Positions 1 to 7,533 of a stretch of 30,282 bases of DNA are shown piece after piece. Numbering within the stretch: the first letter of the stretch is position 1; every line of letters starts with the position of its first letter. The notes below the pieces were generated by a model that was not told where the DNA came from, did not search any database, and saw only the letters and a list, made by a program, of their open reading frames with translations. The stretch comes from CAYSCW01 sp964449165 (GTDB lineage: Bacteria > Acidobacteriota > Aminicenantia > Aminicenantales > Aminicenantaceae), in assembly GCA_964449165.1 (NCBI GenBank), contig CAYVAT010000036.1, positions 1 through 30,282 of the forward strand. Reading direction: 5' to 3'. A program made the position numbers and the translations under genes.

Positions 1-961
1 CGGTCGCAAGATTCATGAAGTTGATGCAGGCGATGAGCAGAATTAAAATTCCTATAGCTGAAAAAATGTAGATATACCTGACATCATAGTTGGCAGACAA
101 TTCAGCAGAAAGATTGGAATGCAAGTGTATCCCTGTCAGCGGCTGGAGGAAAAGTCTGAATTTTAAATTGTCCAACCCTCCGGGAATCCTGTCTTTCATC
201 GGCGCATATTTCTTCAGCACAGGAGCCAGGAATTTATCGACAAATCCCGGCAGCTTCTGCTCCAGTTCCGAAGCCGATGCACCCCTTCTGAGTAATATGT
301 AAGTGTGAAGGCTCATCTGTGTTTTGTCTTCCGAATATCCTTTCCAATAGACTTCATCGGCACAGGCAAAAGAGGCAAGGAAATCACAACTGAAATGAGA
401 GTTGCGAGGTATATTTTTCATGACTCCGGATATATGTAAATCCAATTTATTTTCAAAATTAAGAGTTTTTCCGACCTGATCTTCACTTCCAAAATACTTT
501 TCAGCCATATCCTCGGAAATTACAACAGCATATTTATCTTTCAAAACAGTCTCTGGATTTCCTTTAACCAGCGGAAAAGAAAAAACTTCAAAAACATTCG
601 GATCCGAGAGATAGAACCGTGTTTCCTTGAAGTATCCTTGCTCACAGCCTATCAATACTTTCCTGTGAATATGGTCAATCCTTACAGCCTGGACAATCTC
701 TGGAAATTCCCGGGACAACTCAGGGGCCATCGGGTTGGATGAGAGTGCTGTCTTTGTTTTATGTAATCTGCTATCCGTGGCAACCCTCCAGATGCAATCA
801 GCATTCTCATGGTACCGGTCATAGCTTAACTGGTACTGGATAAACAAGAAAATCAGGATAAAGCTTGTCATCCCGATGGCCAGCCCGGCTATGTTGATGA
901 AAGAATAGACCCTGTTTCTTCTGATGCTCCTCAAAGCGACGATAAGGTAGTTCTTCAGCAT
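1..961 (-). CDS. ABC transporter permease, FtsX/MacB type (3' part outside window)
   Basis: Open frame on the minus strand from the ATG at 959-961 to the window edge, about 320 codons, with no stop. It starts MLKNYLIVALRSIRRNRVYS, followed by a hydrophobic segment at about residues 19-40, then a roughly 250-residue hydrophilic periplasmic region. A second membrane segment begins near residue 300 and ends in IACINFMNLAT at the edge. This order (short basic N-terminus, TM1, MacB-type periplasmic core, TM2 with NFMNLAT) is typical of FtsX-superfamily permeases that work with a separate cytoplasmic ATPase in export or lipoprotein release. The family is usually 400-800 residues, so the remaining membrane segments lie to the left. 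A ribosome site AGGGGG stands 6 bases before the ATG. The substrate cannot be told, and no ATPase partner is inside the window. Confidence 0.9.
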   Translation of the reverse strand, partial: MLKNYLIVALRSIRRNRVYSFINIAGLAIGMTSFILIFLFIQYQLSYDRYHENADCIWRVATDSRLHKTKTALSSNPMAPELSREFPEIVQAVRIDHIHRKVLIGCEQGYFKETRFYLSDPNVFEVFSFPLVKGNPETVLKDKYAVVISEDMAEKYFGSEDQVGKTLNFENKLDLHISGVMKNIPRNSHFSCDFLASFACADEVYWKGYSEDKTQMSLHTYILLRRGASASELEQKLPGFVDKFLAPVLKKYAPMKDRIPGGLDNLKFRLFLQPLTGIHLHSNLSAELSANYDVRYIYIFSAIGILILLIACINFMNLAT

Positions 962-1125
962 GATTTCCCCCTAAGGACCGATATTTTCATGAAACTTAGT
1001 ACAGAATCCAAGATCTGTCTTATGTACCGACAGCAGGCTGTGGATCATAATCCTTTTCTTTCAGGCAAAAGACTGCAAAAAAGAGAATCTCATCAGCTCT
1101 GAAGAGAACCTTCATTGAGCATCCT

Positions 1126-1154
1126 ATCATAGAGATAGACGGAGGATAGATCAA
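1126..1154 (-). promoter_or_regulatory. Candidate sigma70 promoter of the ABC permease gene
   Basis: On the minus strand, TTGATC (1149-1154) is followed after 17 bases by TATGAT (1126-1131). Transcription would start near 1119 and leave a leader of about 160 bases before the ATG at 961. A second TTGATCTA copy lies just upstream, 15 bases away, and could be an operator half. The match is by eye only. Confidence 0.4.
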
Positions 1155-1257
1155 AAAGGTTTAGATCAATTGTTACCTTTTAGTAGACTCTAATGATGAT
1201 TTGTGAGGGACTTGCAGTGGGCACGGAAAGCGAAATCCTGTCAGTAAAAGTGGGATA

Positions 1258-1351
<94 letters not shown>

Positions 1352-1374
1352 GCAGCATAGAGCAGACAGACGCT

Positions 1375-1402
1375 ATTTTAACATTTTTTTGTTTTTAGGC
1401 AA
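1375..1402 (-). promoter_or_regulatory. Promoter of tRNA-Ser(GCT)
   Basis: On the minus strand, TTGCCT (1397-1402), a 16-base spacer and TAAAAT (1375-1380) stand about 23 bases before the tRNA 5' end. The spacing and composition fit a sigma70 promoter with a short processed leader. Confidence 0.5.
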
Positions 1403-1531
1403 AATTCATGCCCTATAGCTACATCACCTTTGTTTCTGTTATTATTGATTACATTTTATCAAGTTAGGTAGTTAAGCAGCGATTCTCCTCCATCCTTACC
1501 TAGCTTGGCGGCGAATTCTTAATCCCGATAA

Positions 1532-2617
1532 TCAAGTTTCATATTTCTTTAACTGTTTCAGCGCCTTTTTTACAAATTTCCCAAATTGGCGATCTTTTTT
1601 TCTTTTTTCAAGCTCTGTCATATCATAATATTCAGTTTCTTTTTTCAACTTAATATAATTCAAATATCTATTCTCATCTAATTTTTTGGAATTAACGGCG
1701 CTCAAGACAGCGCAACCAGGCTCATGTGTATGTGTACAGTCAACATATTTACAATTCTTGGATAAAGCGATTATTTCACCAAATACATCCTCCATCCCTG
1801 CATTTGAGTCAACCAGGCCAACTTCTCTCATTCCTGGATTGTCTATTACTATTCCTCCGTTTTCCAAAAAATACATCTCTCTGTTTGTAGTGGTGTGTTT
1901 ACCTCTTCCGGTACGATGGCTTATCTCTCTAATTTTTATTTCCTCTCTTCCAAGTAACTTGTTTATCAAGGATGATTTCCCCACCCCTGATGAACCGAGA
2001 AAACAATATGTTTTCCCCCTTATTAAATATCTCATCAATTCATACAATCCCTGTTCAGTGATAGCGCTAGTTGGAATAACGTCAATTTCACTGAATCTGT
2101 CTTTTATTTGTCCTATTTTTAAATCTAATTCTGCGTCTGAAATCAAATCAATTTTATTTAATACGATTACTGGCTTAATATTTCCGTCTTTTACTAAAAC
2201 AAGATACCTTTCAAAACGATTGAGATTATAATCTCTGTCAACAGATTCGATAATGAACGCAATATCAATATTTGCTGCAATAATCTGACTTTCTTGTTTA
2301 TCGCTATACTTCCTTCTTAACACAGTTCTCCTCGACAATACTCTATGGATTATCGCCTGTTCTTCATCAAGCTCGGTTATGACCACCCAATCACCTACAG
2401 CAGGATAATCTTCTCTTGATAATGCATTAAACATTTGTTTTCCGGTTATTTTTGCTGAATATTCCCCAGTTTTGCTTCTTACTCTATAAGACTCTTTATA
2501 TTCAGCAATAACTCGTGCAATTAAACAGTTGTCCAAATCTAATTTTTTTTGACTGGATTCGAAAAATGCACTATAACCCAAATCTTCGAGATTTGACTTC
2601 TTGATATTATCATCCAT
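1532..2617 (-). CDS. rsgA: Ribosome small subunit-dependent GTPase A
   Basis: 361 residues, a circularly permuted GTPase that acts in late 30S subunit maturation. An OB-fold-like N-terminus (about 30-105) is followed by the G motifs in the permuted order of this family: NKID (154-157) first, then the P-loop GSSGVGKS (208-215), the switch TGRGKHTTTN (236-245) and DNPG (259-262). A zinc-binding region follows, with C289, C294, the nearby histidines and C302, and then a lysine-rich tail. Everything needed for activity appears present. The gene is clearly AT-rich: six 60-base lines counted by hand give 119/360 G+C, about 33%, against 43-53% in lines from serS and the M14 gene. It stands alone between two tRNA-Ser genes. 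Composition and location suggest acquisition from an AT-rich donor, though its role is a housekeeping one. Confidence 0.95.
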   Translation of the reverse strand: MDDNIKKSNLEDLGYSAFFESSQKKLDLDNCLIARVIAEYKESYRVRSKTGEYSAKITGKQMFNALSREDYPAVGDWVVITELDEEQAIIHRVLSRRTVLRRKYSDKQESQIIAANIDIAFIIESVDRDYNLNRFERYLVLVKDGNIKPVIVLNKIDLISDAELDLKIGQIKDRFSEIDVIPTSAITEQGLYELMRYLIRGKTYCFLGSSGVGKSSLINKLLGREEIKIREISHRTGRGKHTTTNREMYFLENGGIVIDNPGMREVGLVDSNAGMEDVFGEIIALSKNCKYVDCTHTHEPGCAVLSAVNSKKLDENRYLNYIKLKKETEYYDMTELEKRKKDRQFGKFVKKALKQLKKYET

Positions 2618-2787
2618 GTTTTTATGATTTTAGTTTAATTATTCTCTTTCCCTCATAATATAAAACCATAGCTGTAATATTTGGAATATTTCTTGTACAT
2701 ATCAATATCTTTCTAGAAAAGAGCCAAAAATGGACTGCGCTCGGACCAGCCCTCTCAGAGGGCGAACCGAACTTTTCTTTTTCCGAC

Positions 2788-2877
2788 TGGCGGAGGGAGA
2801 GGGATTCGAACCCCCGTCCCGATTACTCGGGAAGCGGTTTTCAAGACCGCCGCCTTAAACCACTCGGCCATCCCTCC
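2788..2877 (-). tRNA. tRNA-Ser (anticodon TGA)
   Basis: On the minus strand, the acceptor 5' strand GGAGGGA (2871-2877) pairs with TCCCTCC (2792-2798). A discriminator G and an encoded CCA (2788-2790) follow. The anticodon arm GCGGT/ACCGC encloses CTTGAAA, so the anticodon is TGA, reading UCN serine codons. The variable arm forms its own helix (CCCGA/TCGGG), as in class II tRNAs. It lies just downstream of serS, whose product charges it. Confidence 0.95.
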
Positions 2878-2888
2878 AATCGTTGTTT

Positions 2889-2917
2889 ATTTTATCGTCG
2901 TTTCCTGCAGCTGACAA
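2889..2917 (-). promoter_or_regulatory. Promoter of tRNA-Ser(TGA)
   Basis: On the minus strand, TTGTCA (2912-2917), exactly 17 bases, then TAAAAT (2889-2894), 11 bases before the tRNA 5' end. It sits between the serS stop and the tRNA, so the tRNA need not depend on serS transcription. Confidence 0.55.
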
Positions 2918-2933
2918 GCAGAGTTGAGGGCAT

Positions 2934-4205
2934 TCAAGAAATTTTATCCTGTCCATCCATATACGGCTGTAAAGCCTCTGGGATGAGTACAGAGCCGTCT
3001 TCCTGCTGAAAGCTCTCCAGTATGGCGCTCACGGTCCGGCCAAGGGCCACTCCAGAGCCGTTCAAGGTATGAGCGTATTCTGGTTTTGACTTGGGGCTTT
3101 TCCGGAAGCGGATATTAGCCCGCCTTGCCTGGAATTCCTCACAATTTGTGCAGGATGAGATCTCCAGGTACTTCTTGCGGTGGGGCATCCACAATTCAAG
3201 ATCATATGTCTTTGCTCCGGCAAATCCCAGGTCTGCCGTACAGAGAACAACAACGCGGTAATGAAGACCCAGCCTCTTCAAGACTTCTTCGGCATCAACA
3301 GTCATCCTCTCCAGCTCATCATATGAATTTTCAGGCAGAGAAAAGGTCATCAACTCAACTTTATTGAACTGGTGCTGGCGGATTAACCCTCTGATATCTT
3401 TGCCGTAAGAGCCAGCTTCTCTGCGGAAACAAGGCGTATAAGCTACGAACCTTTTGGGAAGGGAGTCAGCCTCAAGAATCTCATCACGATAGAGATTGGT
3501 CAGCGGAACTTCTGCGGTGGGAATCAGGTACCAGGAATAGCCCTTTAGTTTAAAGAGATCATTCTCGAATTTCGGCAGATTGCCTGTTCCCGTCAAGCTT
3601 TCCTGATTGGCGATAAAGGGAGGAAGCACTTCCTCATAACCTCTTTCCCTTGTGTGTACATCTAGCATAAAGTTAATCAGCGCTCTTTCCAGCCTGGCTC
3701 CGTCTCCAAAATAAACGGCAAAGCGGGACCCGGCAATTTTTGCCGCCCGTTCAAAGTCCAAAATACCCAGCTTTCTTCCGATATCCCAATGGGGCTTGAG
3801 ATGGAATGGAAAATTCGGTTTCTCTCCAAACTTTCGTATTTCAACGTTGTCCCTTGAATCTTTCCCTTCAGGAACAGAGTCATGAGGGATGTTAGGGATG
3901 GTGAGCAGGATTTTTTCCAATCTTTCATCGATTTCTCTTAATTTCTCCTCCAGAAATTTGATCCTTTGGGAAATCTTTTTCATTCCTCGGACATAAGCAG
4001 AGGCATCCTTTCCTTCTCTCTTCATCTGTCCGATAAGCTGAGAGGTTTTGTTCCTTTCAAACCGCAGATTTTCGCTTTTCTTCAGATAATCCCTCTTCTG
4101 TTCATAGAGCTTGAAAAACATTTTAAGGTTAAAATCCAGTCCGCGGGCTTTTGTCTTTTTTACCACAACATCTGCGTTCTCAAGAACATATTTTGCGTCC
4201 AACAT
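2934..4205 (-). CDS. serS: Serine--tRNA ligase
   Basis: 423 residues from the chosen start MLDAKYVLENADVVV. It charges tRNA-Ser with serine in the cytoplasm. The N-terminal part (about 30-105) is a long, charged helical hairpin that grips the long variable arm of tRNA-Ser. The C-terminal part is the class II core, with motif 2 around YTPCFRREAGSYGKD and motif 3 around NGSGVALGRT near the C-terminus. The frame stays open upstream to 4271, but those 22 residues do not resemble the family. A perfect extended -10 also lies 7 bases before the ATG at 4203-4205, so the extension would lie upstream of transcription. No Shine-Dalgarno sequence precedes the ATG. It is transcribed divergently from the corrinoid adenosyltransferase gene and lies next to a tRNA-Ser gene. 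Confidence 0.96.
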   Translation of the reverse strand: MLDAKYVLENADVVVKKTKARGLDFNLKMFFKLYEQKRDYLKKSENLRFERNKTSQLIGQMKREGKDASAYVRGMKKISQRIKFLEEKLREIDERLEKILLTIPNIPHDSVPEGKDSRDNVEIRKFGEKPNFPFHLKPHWDIGRKLGILDFERAAKIAGSRFAVYFGDGARLERALINFMLDVHTRERGYEEVLPPFIANQESLTGTGNLPKFENDLFKLKGYSWYLIPTAEVPLTNLYRDEILEADSLPKRFVAYTPCFRREAGSYGKDIRGLIRQHQFNKVELMTFSLPENSYDELERMTVDAEEVLKRLGLHYRVVVLCTADLGFAGAKTYDLELWMPHRKKYLEISSCTNCEEFQARRANIRFRKSPKSKPEYAHTLNGSGVALGRTVSAILESFQQEDGSVLIPEALQPYMDGQDKIS

Positions 4206-4212
4206 GAGGCAG

Positions 4213-4242
4213 ATTATATCATAATTCAGTGACACTCCCCAA
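4213..4242 (-). promoter_or_regulatory. Extended -10 promoter of serS, predicting a leaderless mRNA
   Basis: On the minus strand, TTGGGG (4237-4242), an 18-base spacer, then TGA-TATAAT with the perfect hexamer at 4213-4218. Only 7 bases separate the hexamer from the ATG of serS, so transcription should start at or next to the A of the start codon. Confidence 0.55.
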
Positions 4243-4348
4243 TTTAAATTTGAACTCGACAGCCTCTCCATTCTTGTGAAGAGTGGTTATATTTCGTCCA
4301 ATCAGGAAAAGAGGCGTCGGTTGCTGTTCATACGAAGCCCAATTTCTG

Positions 4349-4377
4349 TTGACTCACAGGTAGGATTAAAATATAGT
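4349..4377 (+). promoter_or_regulatory. Promoter of the corrinoid adenosyltransferase cluster
   Basis: TTGACT (4349-4354), exactly 17 bases, then TATAGT (4372-4377). The ATG of the next gene is at 4388, so the expected start at about 4385 leaves a leader of only some three bases. Confidence 0.55.
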
Positions 4378-4387
4378 TAAATAAGCG

Positions 4388-4963
4388 ATGAGAAAGGGTA
4401 AAGCTTTGGAAAAAAGCAGATTAACCGAGGCCAGGAAAGAGCGCAAAGGCTACATTCAGGTCTACACAGGAAAGGGCAAAGGAAAGACAACCGCGGCTTT
4501 AGGGTTGGCCCTCAGGGCAGCAGGACATGATATGCGGGTTTACATCGGACAATTCCTAAAAGGACAACTTTACGGTGAGCTTTTATCCGCAAAAAAGCTC
4601 TTGCCTTTGATCAAAATAGAACAATTCGGGCGCAAAGGTTTTATCCATGTCACCAAAAACCCGGACGAAGAAGATAAGCAGAGAGCCAAGAAAGGTTTGA
4701 AAAGATGTCTGGATGCTATGCTTTCCAGACAATACAGAATCATCATTCTGGATGAAATCAATGTTGCCCTTTATTTTAACCTTCTCGATGAAAAAGAAGT
4801 CCATGAATTTCTCGATAAAAAGCCACCTGAGACAGAGATCGTCCTGACAGGGAGGTATGCCCCATCCTCCATTTTAAAAAGAGCGGATTTGGTGACCGAG
4901 ATGAAAGAGAAGAAGCATTATTTCGCCAAAGGAGTCAGGGCACGCGACGGGATAGAAAAGTAG
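4388..4963 (+). CDS. Corrinoid (cob(I)alamin) adenosyltransferase, CobA/CobO/BtuR family
   Basis: 191 residues. It transfers the adenosyl group of ATP to reduced cobalamin or its precursors to make adenosylcobalamin. The P-loop GKGKGKTT lies at residues 28-35, followed by the family's conserved AALGLALRA helix. A Walker-B-like strand IIILDEINVAL comes mid-protein, and the C-terminal signature (RADLVTEMKEKKHYF, then a G-x-x-A-R-x-G-I-E end) matches CobO/BtuR proteins, whose usual length is 175-200. No other cobalamin gene is in the window, so a salvage role is as likely as de novo synthesis. The ATG lacks an upstream Shine-Dalgarno sequence. A TTG at codon 7 preceded by AAGGG is an alternative start. 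The next gene begins 4 bases after its stop, suggesting an operon. Confidence 0.9.
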   Translation: MRKGKALEKSRLTEARKERKGYIQVYTGKGKGKTTAALGLALRAAGHDMRVYIGQFLKGQLYGELLSAKKLLPLIKIEQFGRKGFIHVTKNPDEEDKQRAKKGLKRCLDAMLSRQYRIIILDEINVALYFNLLDEKEVHEFLDKKPPETEIVLTGRYAPSSILKRADLVTEMKEKKHYFAKGVRARDGIEK

Positions 4964-4967
4964 CATT

Positions 4968-5336
4968 ATGGAGAGAGATAAATTTGAGAAATACGTAGAG
5001 GAAGCTCTCTCAAAAATCCCTAAAAAATTCAAGAAACATATCCAGAATATGGCGGTGATTATCGAGGATAAACCGCCAGAAGAGATCTCCAGAGATCGAG
5101 GAGGCTCACCCTTTCAGACGACTCTGGGATTCTATCACGGCGTGCCTTTCAAGCATCGCGGATCATACTATGGAAACATACCTCCTGATGTCATTGTTAT
5201 CTATAAAGAGCCGATCGAGAGGATATGTCACTCAGAAGAAGATCTCAAAGAGAAGATCAGAGAAGTGGTTCTTCATGAAATCGGGCATTATTTTGGCCTG
5301 AGTGAAAAAGAGTTAAGAGATATCGAAAAATATTAA
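4968..5336 (+). CDS. Zincin-like metallopeptidase family protein (PF06262 type)
   Basis: 122 residues with no signal peptide or membrane segment, so cytoplasmic. The C-terminal half carries HEIGHYFGLSE, with H103, E104 and H107 forming a zincin HExxH site extended by G-L-S-E. Upstream is a G-x-Y-x-G-x-P region and a predicted strand PDVIVIYKEPI. This is the small predicted zinc metallopeptidase family common in Acidobacteriota and Actinobacteria, with length as usual for the family. Its substrates are unknown to me. It starts 4 bases after the adenosyltransferase stop and is probably cotranscribed and translationally coupled, which is hard to explain functionally. The site looks intact, but whether it degrades proteins is not shown by the sequence. 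Confidence 0.82.
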   Translation: MERDKFEKYVEEALSKIPKKFKKHIQNMAVIIEDKPPEEISRDRGGSPFQTTLGFYHGVPFKHRGSYYGNIPPDVIVIYKEPIERICHSEEDLKEKIREVVLHEIGHYFGLSEKELRDIEKY

Positions 5337-5421
5337 GTCTCGCTAAGCAGCTCAAAACCAGCAATATATTTGGACATTGGCAAAACATCAAGAAATAAGA
5401 TTCTAAGAATAGAGGAAGAAA

Positions 5422-6312
5422 ATGGATAAAAATTTTAGAGGCATTTTTGTCGCTCTGACCACTCCATTTGTTGGAGGCGAAATAGCGCCTGAAAAGTTCA
5501 AAGAGAACATCCGGAAATACAATGCTTTCGACCTTTCAGGCTATGTTGTGCTGGGATCCACAGGAGAATGTGTCTATCTCTCGGATGACGAATCTGAGAA
5601 ACTTGTCGAAGCTGTAAAAGAGGCCGCGGCAGCAGAAAAGAAAATCATAGTGGGAACAGCGAGGGAATCCACCAAAGAAACCCTTGAATTCACCAACAGG
5701 ATGGCTGCTTTTGACATCGATGCCGCTCTCATACGCACTCCCAGTTATTACACTCCCAGCATGACCCATGAAGTCCTGAAAAAGCACTATTTATCCATTG
5801 CTGATAAGGCGAAAGTGCCTGTTATGGTCTACAACATCCCCCAATACACAGGAGTCTCTGTGGATATCCCTCTGATGGTTGAACTCTCGCTTCATCCTAA
5901 TATCGTGGGCTTGAAAGATAGCTCTGGGAACGCGATTTTTGCCTCAGAACTTATTCCTCAGGTGGATTCCTCTTTCACCATCCTCTTGGGGGCAGGAAGT
6001 ATTCTTGTTCCCGGCCTGATCATGGGTGCCAGCGGAGGCATTCTGAGACTCGCTTCTGTGGCTCCTGCAGAGTGTGCCAATCTCTACAAGCTCTATCGAG
6101 AAGGAAGAATAGAGGCTGCCAGGAAAATACAGACCAGTCTGATCCCGGTAAACAAAGCGATCGTAAAAACCCTGGGAATTGCCGGGCTCAAATATGCTTT
6201 AGATTTGCTCGGCTACTACGGAGGAGAACCCCGTTTCCCTCTCCTGCCTCTGGATGAAAGCCAGAAAGAAGAGATGAAAAACATCCTCGATAAATCGGGA
6301 CTCCTGGGATGA
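5422..6312 (+). CDS. DapA-superfamily pyruvate aldolase, closest in look to 4-hydroxy-2-oxoglutarate aldolase (HOGA)
   Basis: 296 residues, a class I (Schiff-base) aldolase barrel. GSTGE (45-49) binds the keto-acid carboxylate, Y137 in VYNIP is the proton-shuttle tyrosine, and K165 in VGLKDSSGN is the Schiff-base lysine. The generic annotation would be dihydrodipicolinate synthase. Several stretches fit remembered animal-type HOGA better: the TPSYY region at 106-110, HPNIVGLKDSSG, and the C-terminal GLKYALDLLGYYGG block. HOGA splits 4-hydroxy-2-oxoglutarate to pyruvate and glyoxylate. A strong GAGGAAG ribosome site precedes the ATG. The stop overlaps the start of the next gene by 4 bases, so the aldolase and the exported redox protein are translationally coupled. 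The exact substrate is inference. Confidence 0.85.
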   Translation: MDKNFRGIFVALTTPFVGGEIAPEKFKENIRKYNAFDLSGYVVLGSTGECVYLSDDESEKLVEAVKEAAAAEKKIIVGTARESTKETLEFTNRMAAFDIDAALIRTPSYYTPSMTHEVLKKHYLSIADKAKVPVMVYNIPQYTGVSVDIPLMVELSLHPNIVGLKDSSGNAIFASELIPQVDSSFTILLGAGSILVPGLIMGASGGILRLASVAPAECANLYKLYREGRIEAARKIQTSLIPVNKAIVKTLGIAGLKYALDLLGYYGGEPRFPLLPLDESQKEEMKNILDKSGLLG

Positions 6313-7523
6313 GCCCAAAACGGCGGGCCTTTCTTAAGAAATTTTTTTATGGAACACTGTCTGCCTCTGTTTCAGCCTGTCAAACCGCTTTTCCCATTGA
6401 GAAAAAAAAAGATCGTCTGAAGAAAGACCAGATGTTCTATCGTCGTCTGGGAAGGACGAATCTTTACATCTCTGAGATTTCGCTCGGAGGCAGTCCTCTT
6501 CCTGATTGGGCGATTTATCGGGAAATAATCGAGAGAGGAGTTAATTACATCGACACCTCCGAATCCTACCAGAATGGAAACAGCGAGCGTCAGATAGGGC
6601 GTCTGTTTAAAGCTGTAGGAAGAGATAAGGTGCATGTGGGAACGAAATTTCATCTGAGAGGAAACTGGGATAAAGAATCTATCATAGATAAGGTGAATAA
6701 AAGCCTTCAAAGATTGGGCACGGATTACCTGGATGTTCTTCTGATTCACGGGGCATCGAACGAAAAGGACCTTACTGATGAAAGATTAATTTCGGCTTTT
6801 GAGCAGTTGAAAGAAGAAGGAAAATACAGGTTCAGAGGTCTCTCCTGTCATTCAAATCACCACAAAGTTGTTAAAAAGGCTGTTGAATGTGGCTATTACG
6901 ATATGATCCAGCTAGGATATAACGTCTTTGATATCCAGGAGACAGAAGAGAAAATCGAAATCTATAACGATTATTTAGGAGCCAGCGGCATCCGACGTCT
7001 CATCGCTCTAGCCAAAGAAAACGATGTAGGAATAATCGCCATGAAAACACTCAAGGTGGGAGCAAAAAGGCAAAATCTTGAGGCATACCGGACAGGGTCA
7101 ACCTCCCTTTTTCAGGCAATGCTTAAATGGGTTCTTGAAAACAAGAGTGTCTCCTCTGTAGTCACGGAGATGTTGACGTTTGAACAGATGGAAGAGGATC
7201 TGGCTGTTGTTGGACAGAGGTTGCTCGGAGAAGAAAGACGCGCTCTTTATCGTCATGTTCTTGAGAATAGCAAGGACTACTGTCATCAATGCGGTGTCTG
7301 TGAAGCAAACTGTCCATCCCGCATCAAAACCACTTCCATCCTGCATTGTTTGATCTATCTGGAAAGCTACAGAAAATGGAATCTAGCCAGAGGAATATAT
7401 TCTCGTCTGAAACCTACTGAGACAGCTTCCTCCTGTACAGATTGTGGAATTTGCGAGAAAGTCTGTCCATACGGTGTTTCAGTCCTGAAAAAGATCAAAA
7501 AAGCTCAAATCAAATTGACATAA
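6309..7523 (+). CDS. Tat-exported aldo/keto reductase fused to a 2x[4Fe-4S] ferredoxin domain
   Basis: 404 residues. The N-terminus PKRRAFLKKFF is a twin-arginine motif, followed by a short hydrophobic run ending SVSAC (C24), a possible lipobox. The AKR barrel starts at about 42, with D82, Y87, K113 and H146 at the usual catalytic positions (YIDTSESY, GTKF, LLIHG). The C-terminal domain has two cluster motifs, C324/C327/C330/C334 and C375/C378/C381/C385. The AKR-ferredoxin fusion is widespread in anaerobes, but a Tat signal implies folding with cofactors before export, and so a periplasmic or outer-envelope redox role. Substrate and electron partner are unknown. It overlaps the aldolase gene by 4 bases (ATGA) and ends 10 bases before a convergent gene. 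No terminator hairpin is evident. Confidence 0.9.
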   Translation: MSPKRRAFLKKFFYGTLSASVSACQTAFPIEKKKDRLKKDQMFYRRLGRTNLYISEISLGGSPLPDWAIYREIIERGVNYIDTSESYQNGNSERQIGRLFKAVGRDKVHVGTKFHLRGNWDKESIIDKVNKSLQRLGTDYLDVLLIHGASNEKDLTDERLISAFEQLKEEGKYRFRGLSCHSNHHKVVKKAVECGYYDMIQLGYNVFDIQETEEKIEIYNDYLGASGIRRLIALAKENDVGIIAMKTLKVGAKRQNLEAYRTGSTSLFQAMLKWVLENKSVSSVVTEMLTFEQMEEDLAVVGQRLLGEERRALYRHVLENSKDYCHQCGVCEANCPSRIKTTSILHCLIYLESYRKWNLARGIYSRLKPTETASSCTDCGICEKVCPYGVSVLKKIKKAQIKLT

Positions 7524-7533
7524 TATAGTTAAT

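Noticed and set aside
1686..2231. 181-codon open frame on the plus strand
   Set aside because: Fully antisense to rsgA, with no ribosome site and no recognisable motif. AT-rich coding DNA often leaves such frames.
2749..2763. Hairpin GCCCTC-TCA-GAGGGC as terminator of tRNA-Ser(TGA)
   Set aside because: The stem is good but no T run follows closely on the minus strand, so I do not call it a terminator.
4206..4271. 22-residue N-terminal extension of seryl-tRNA synthetase
   Set aside because: Contains the extended -10 promoter and does not resemble the family. The ATG at 4203-4205 gives the normal N-terminus.
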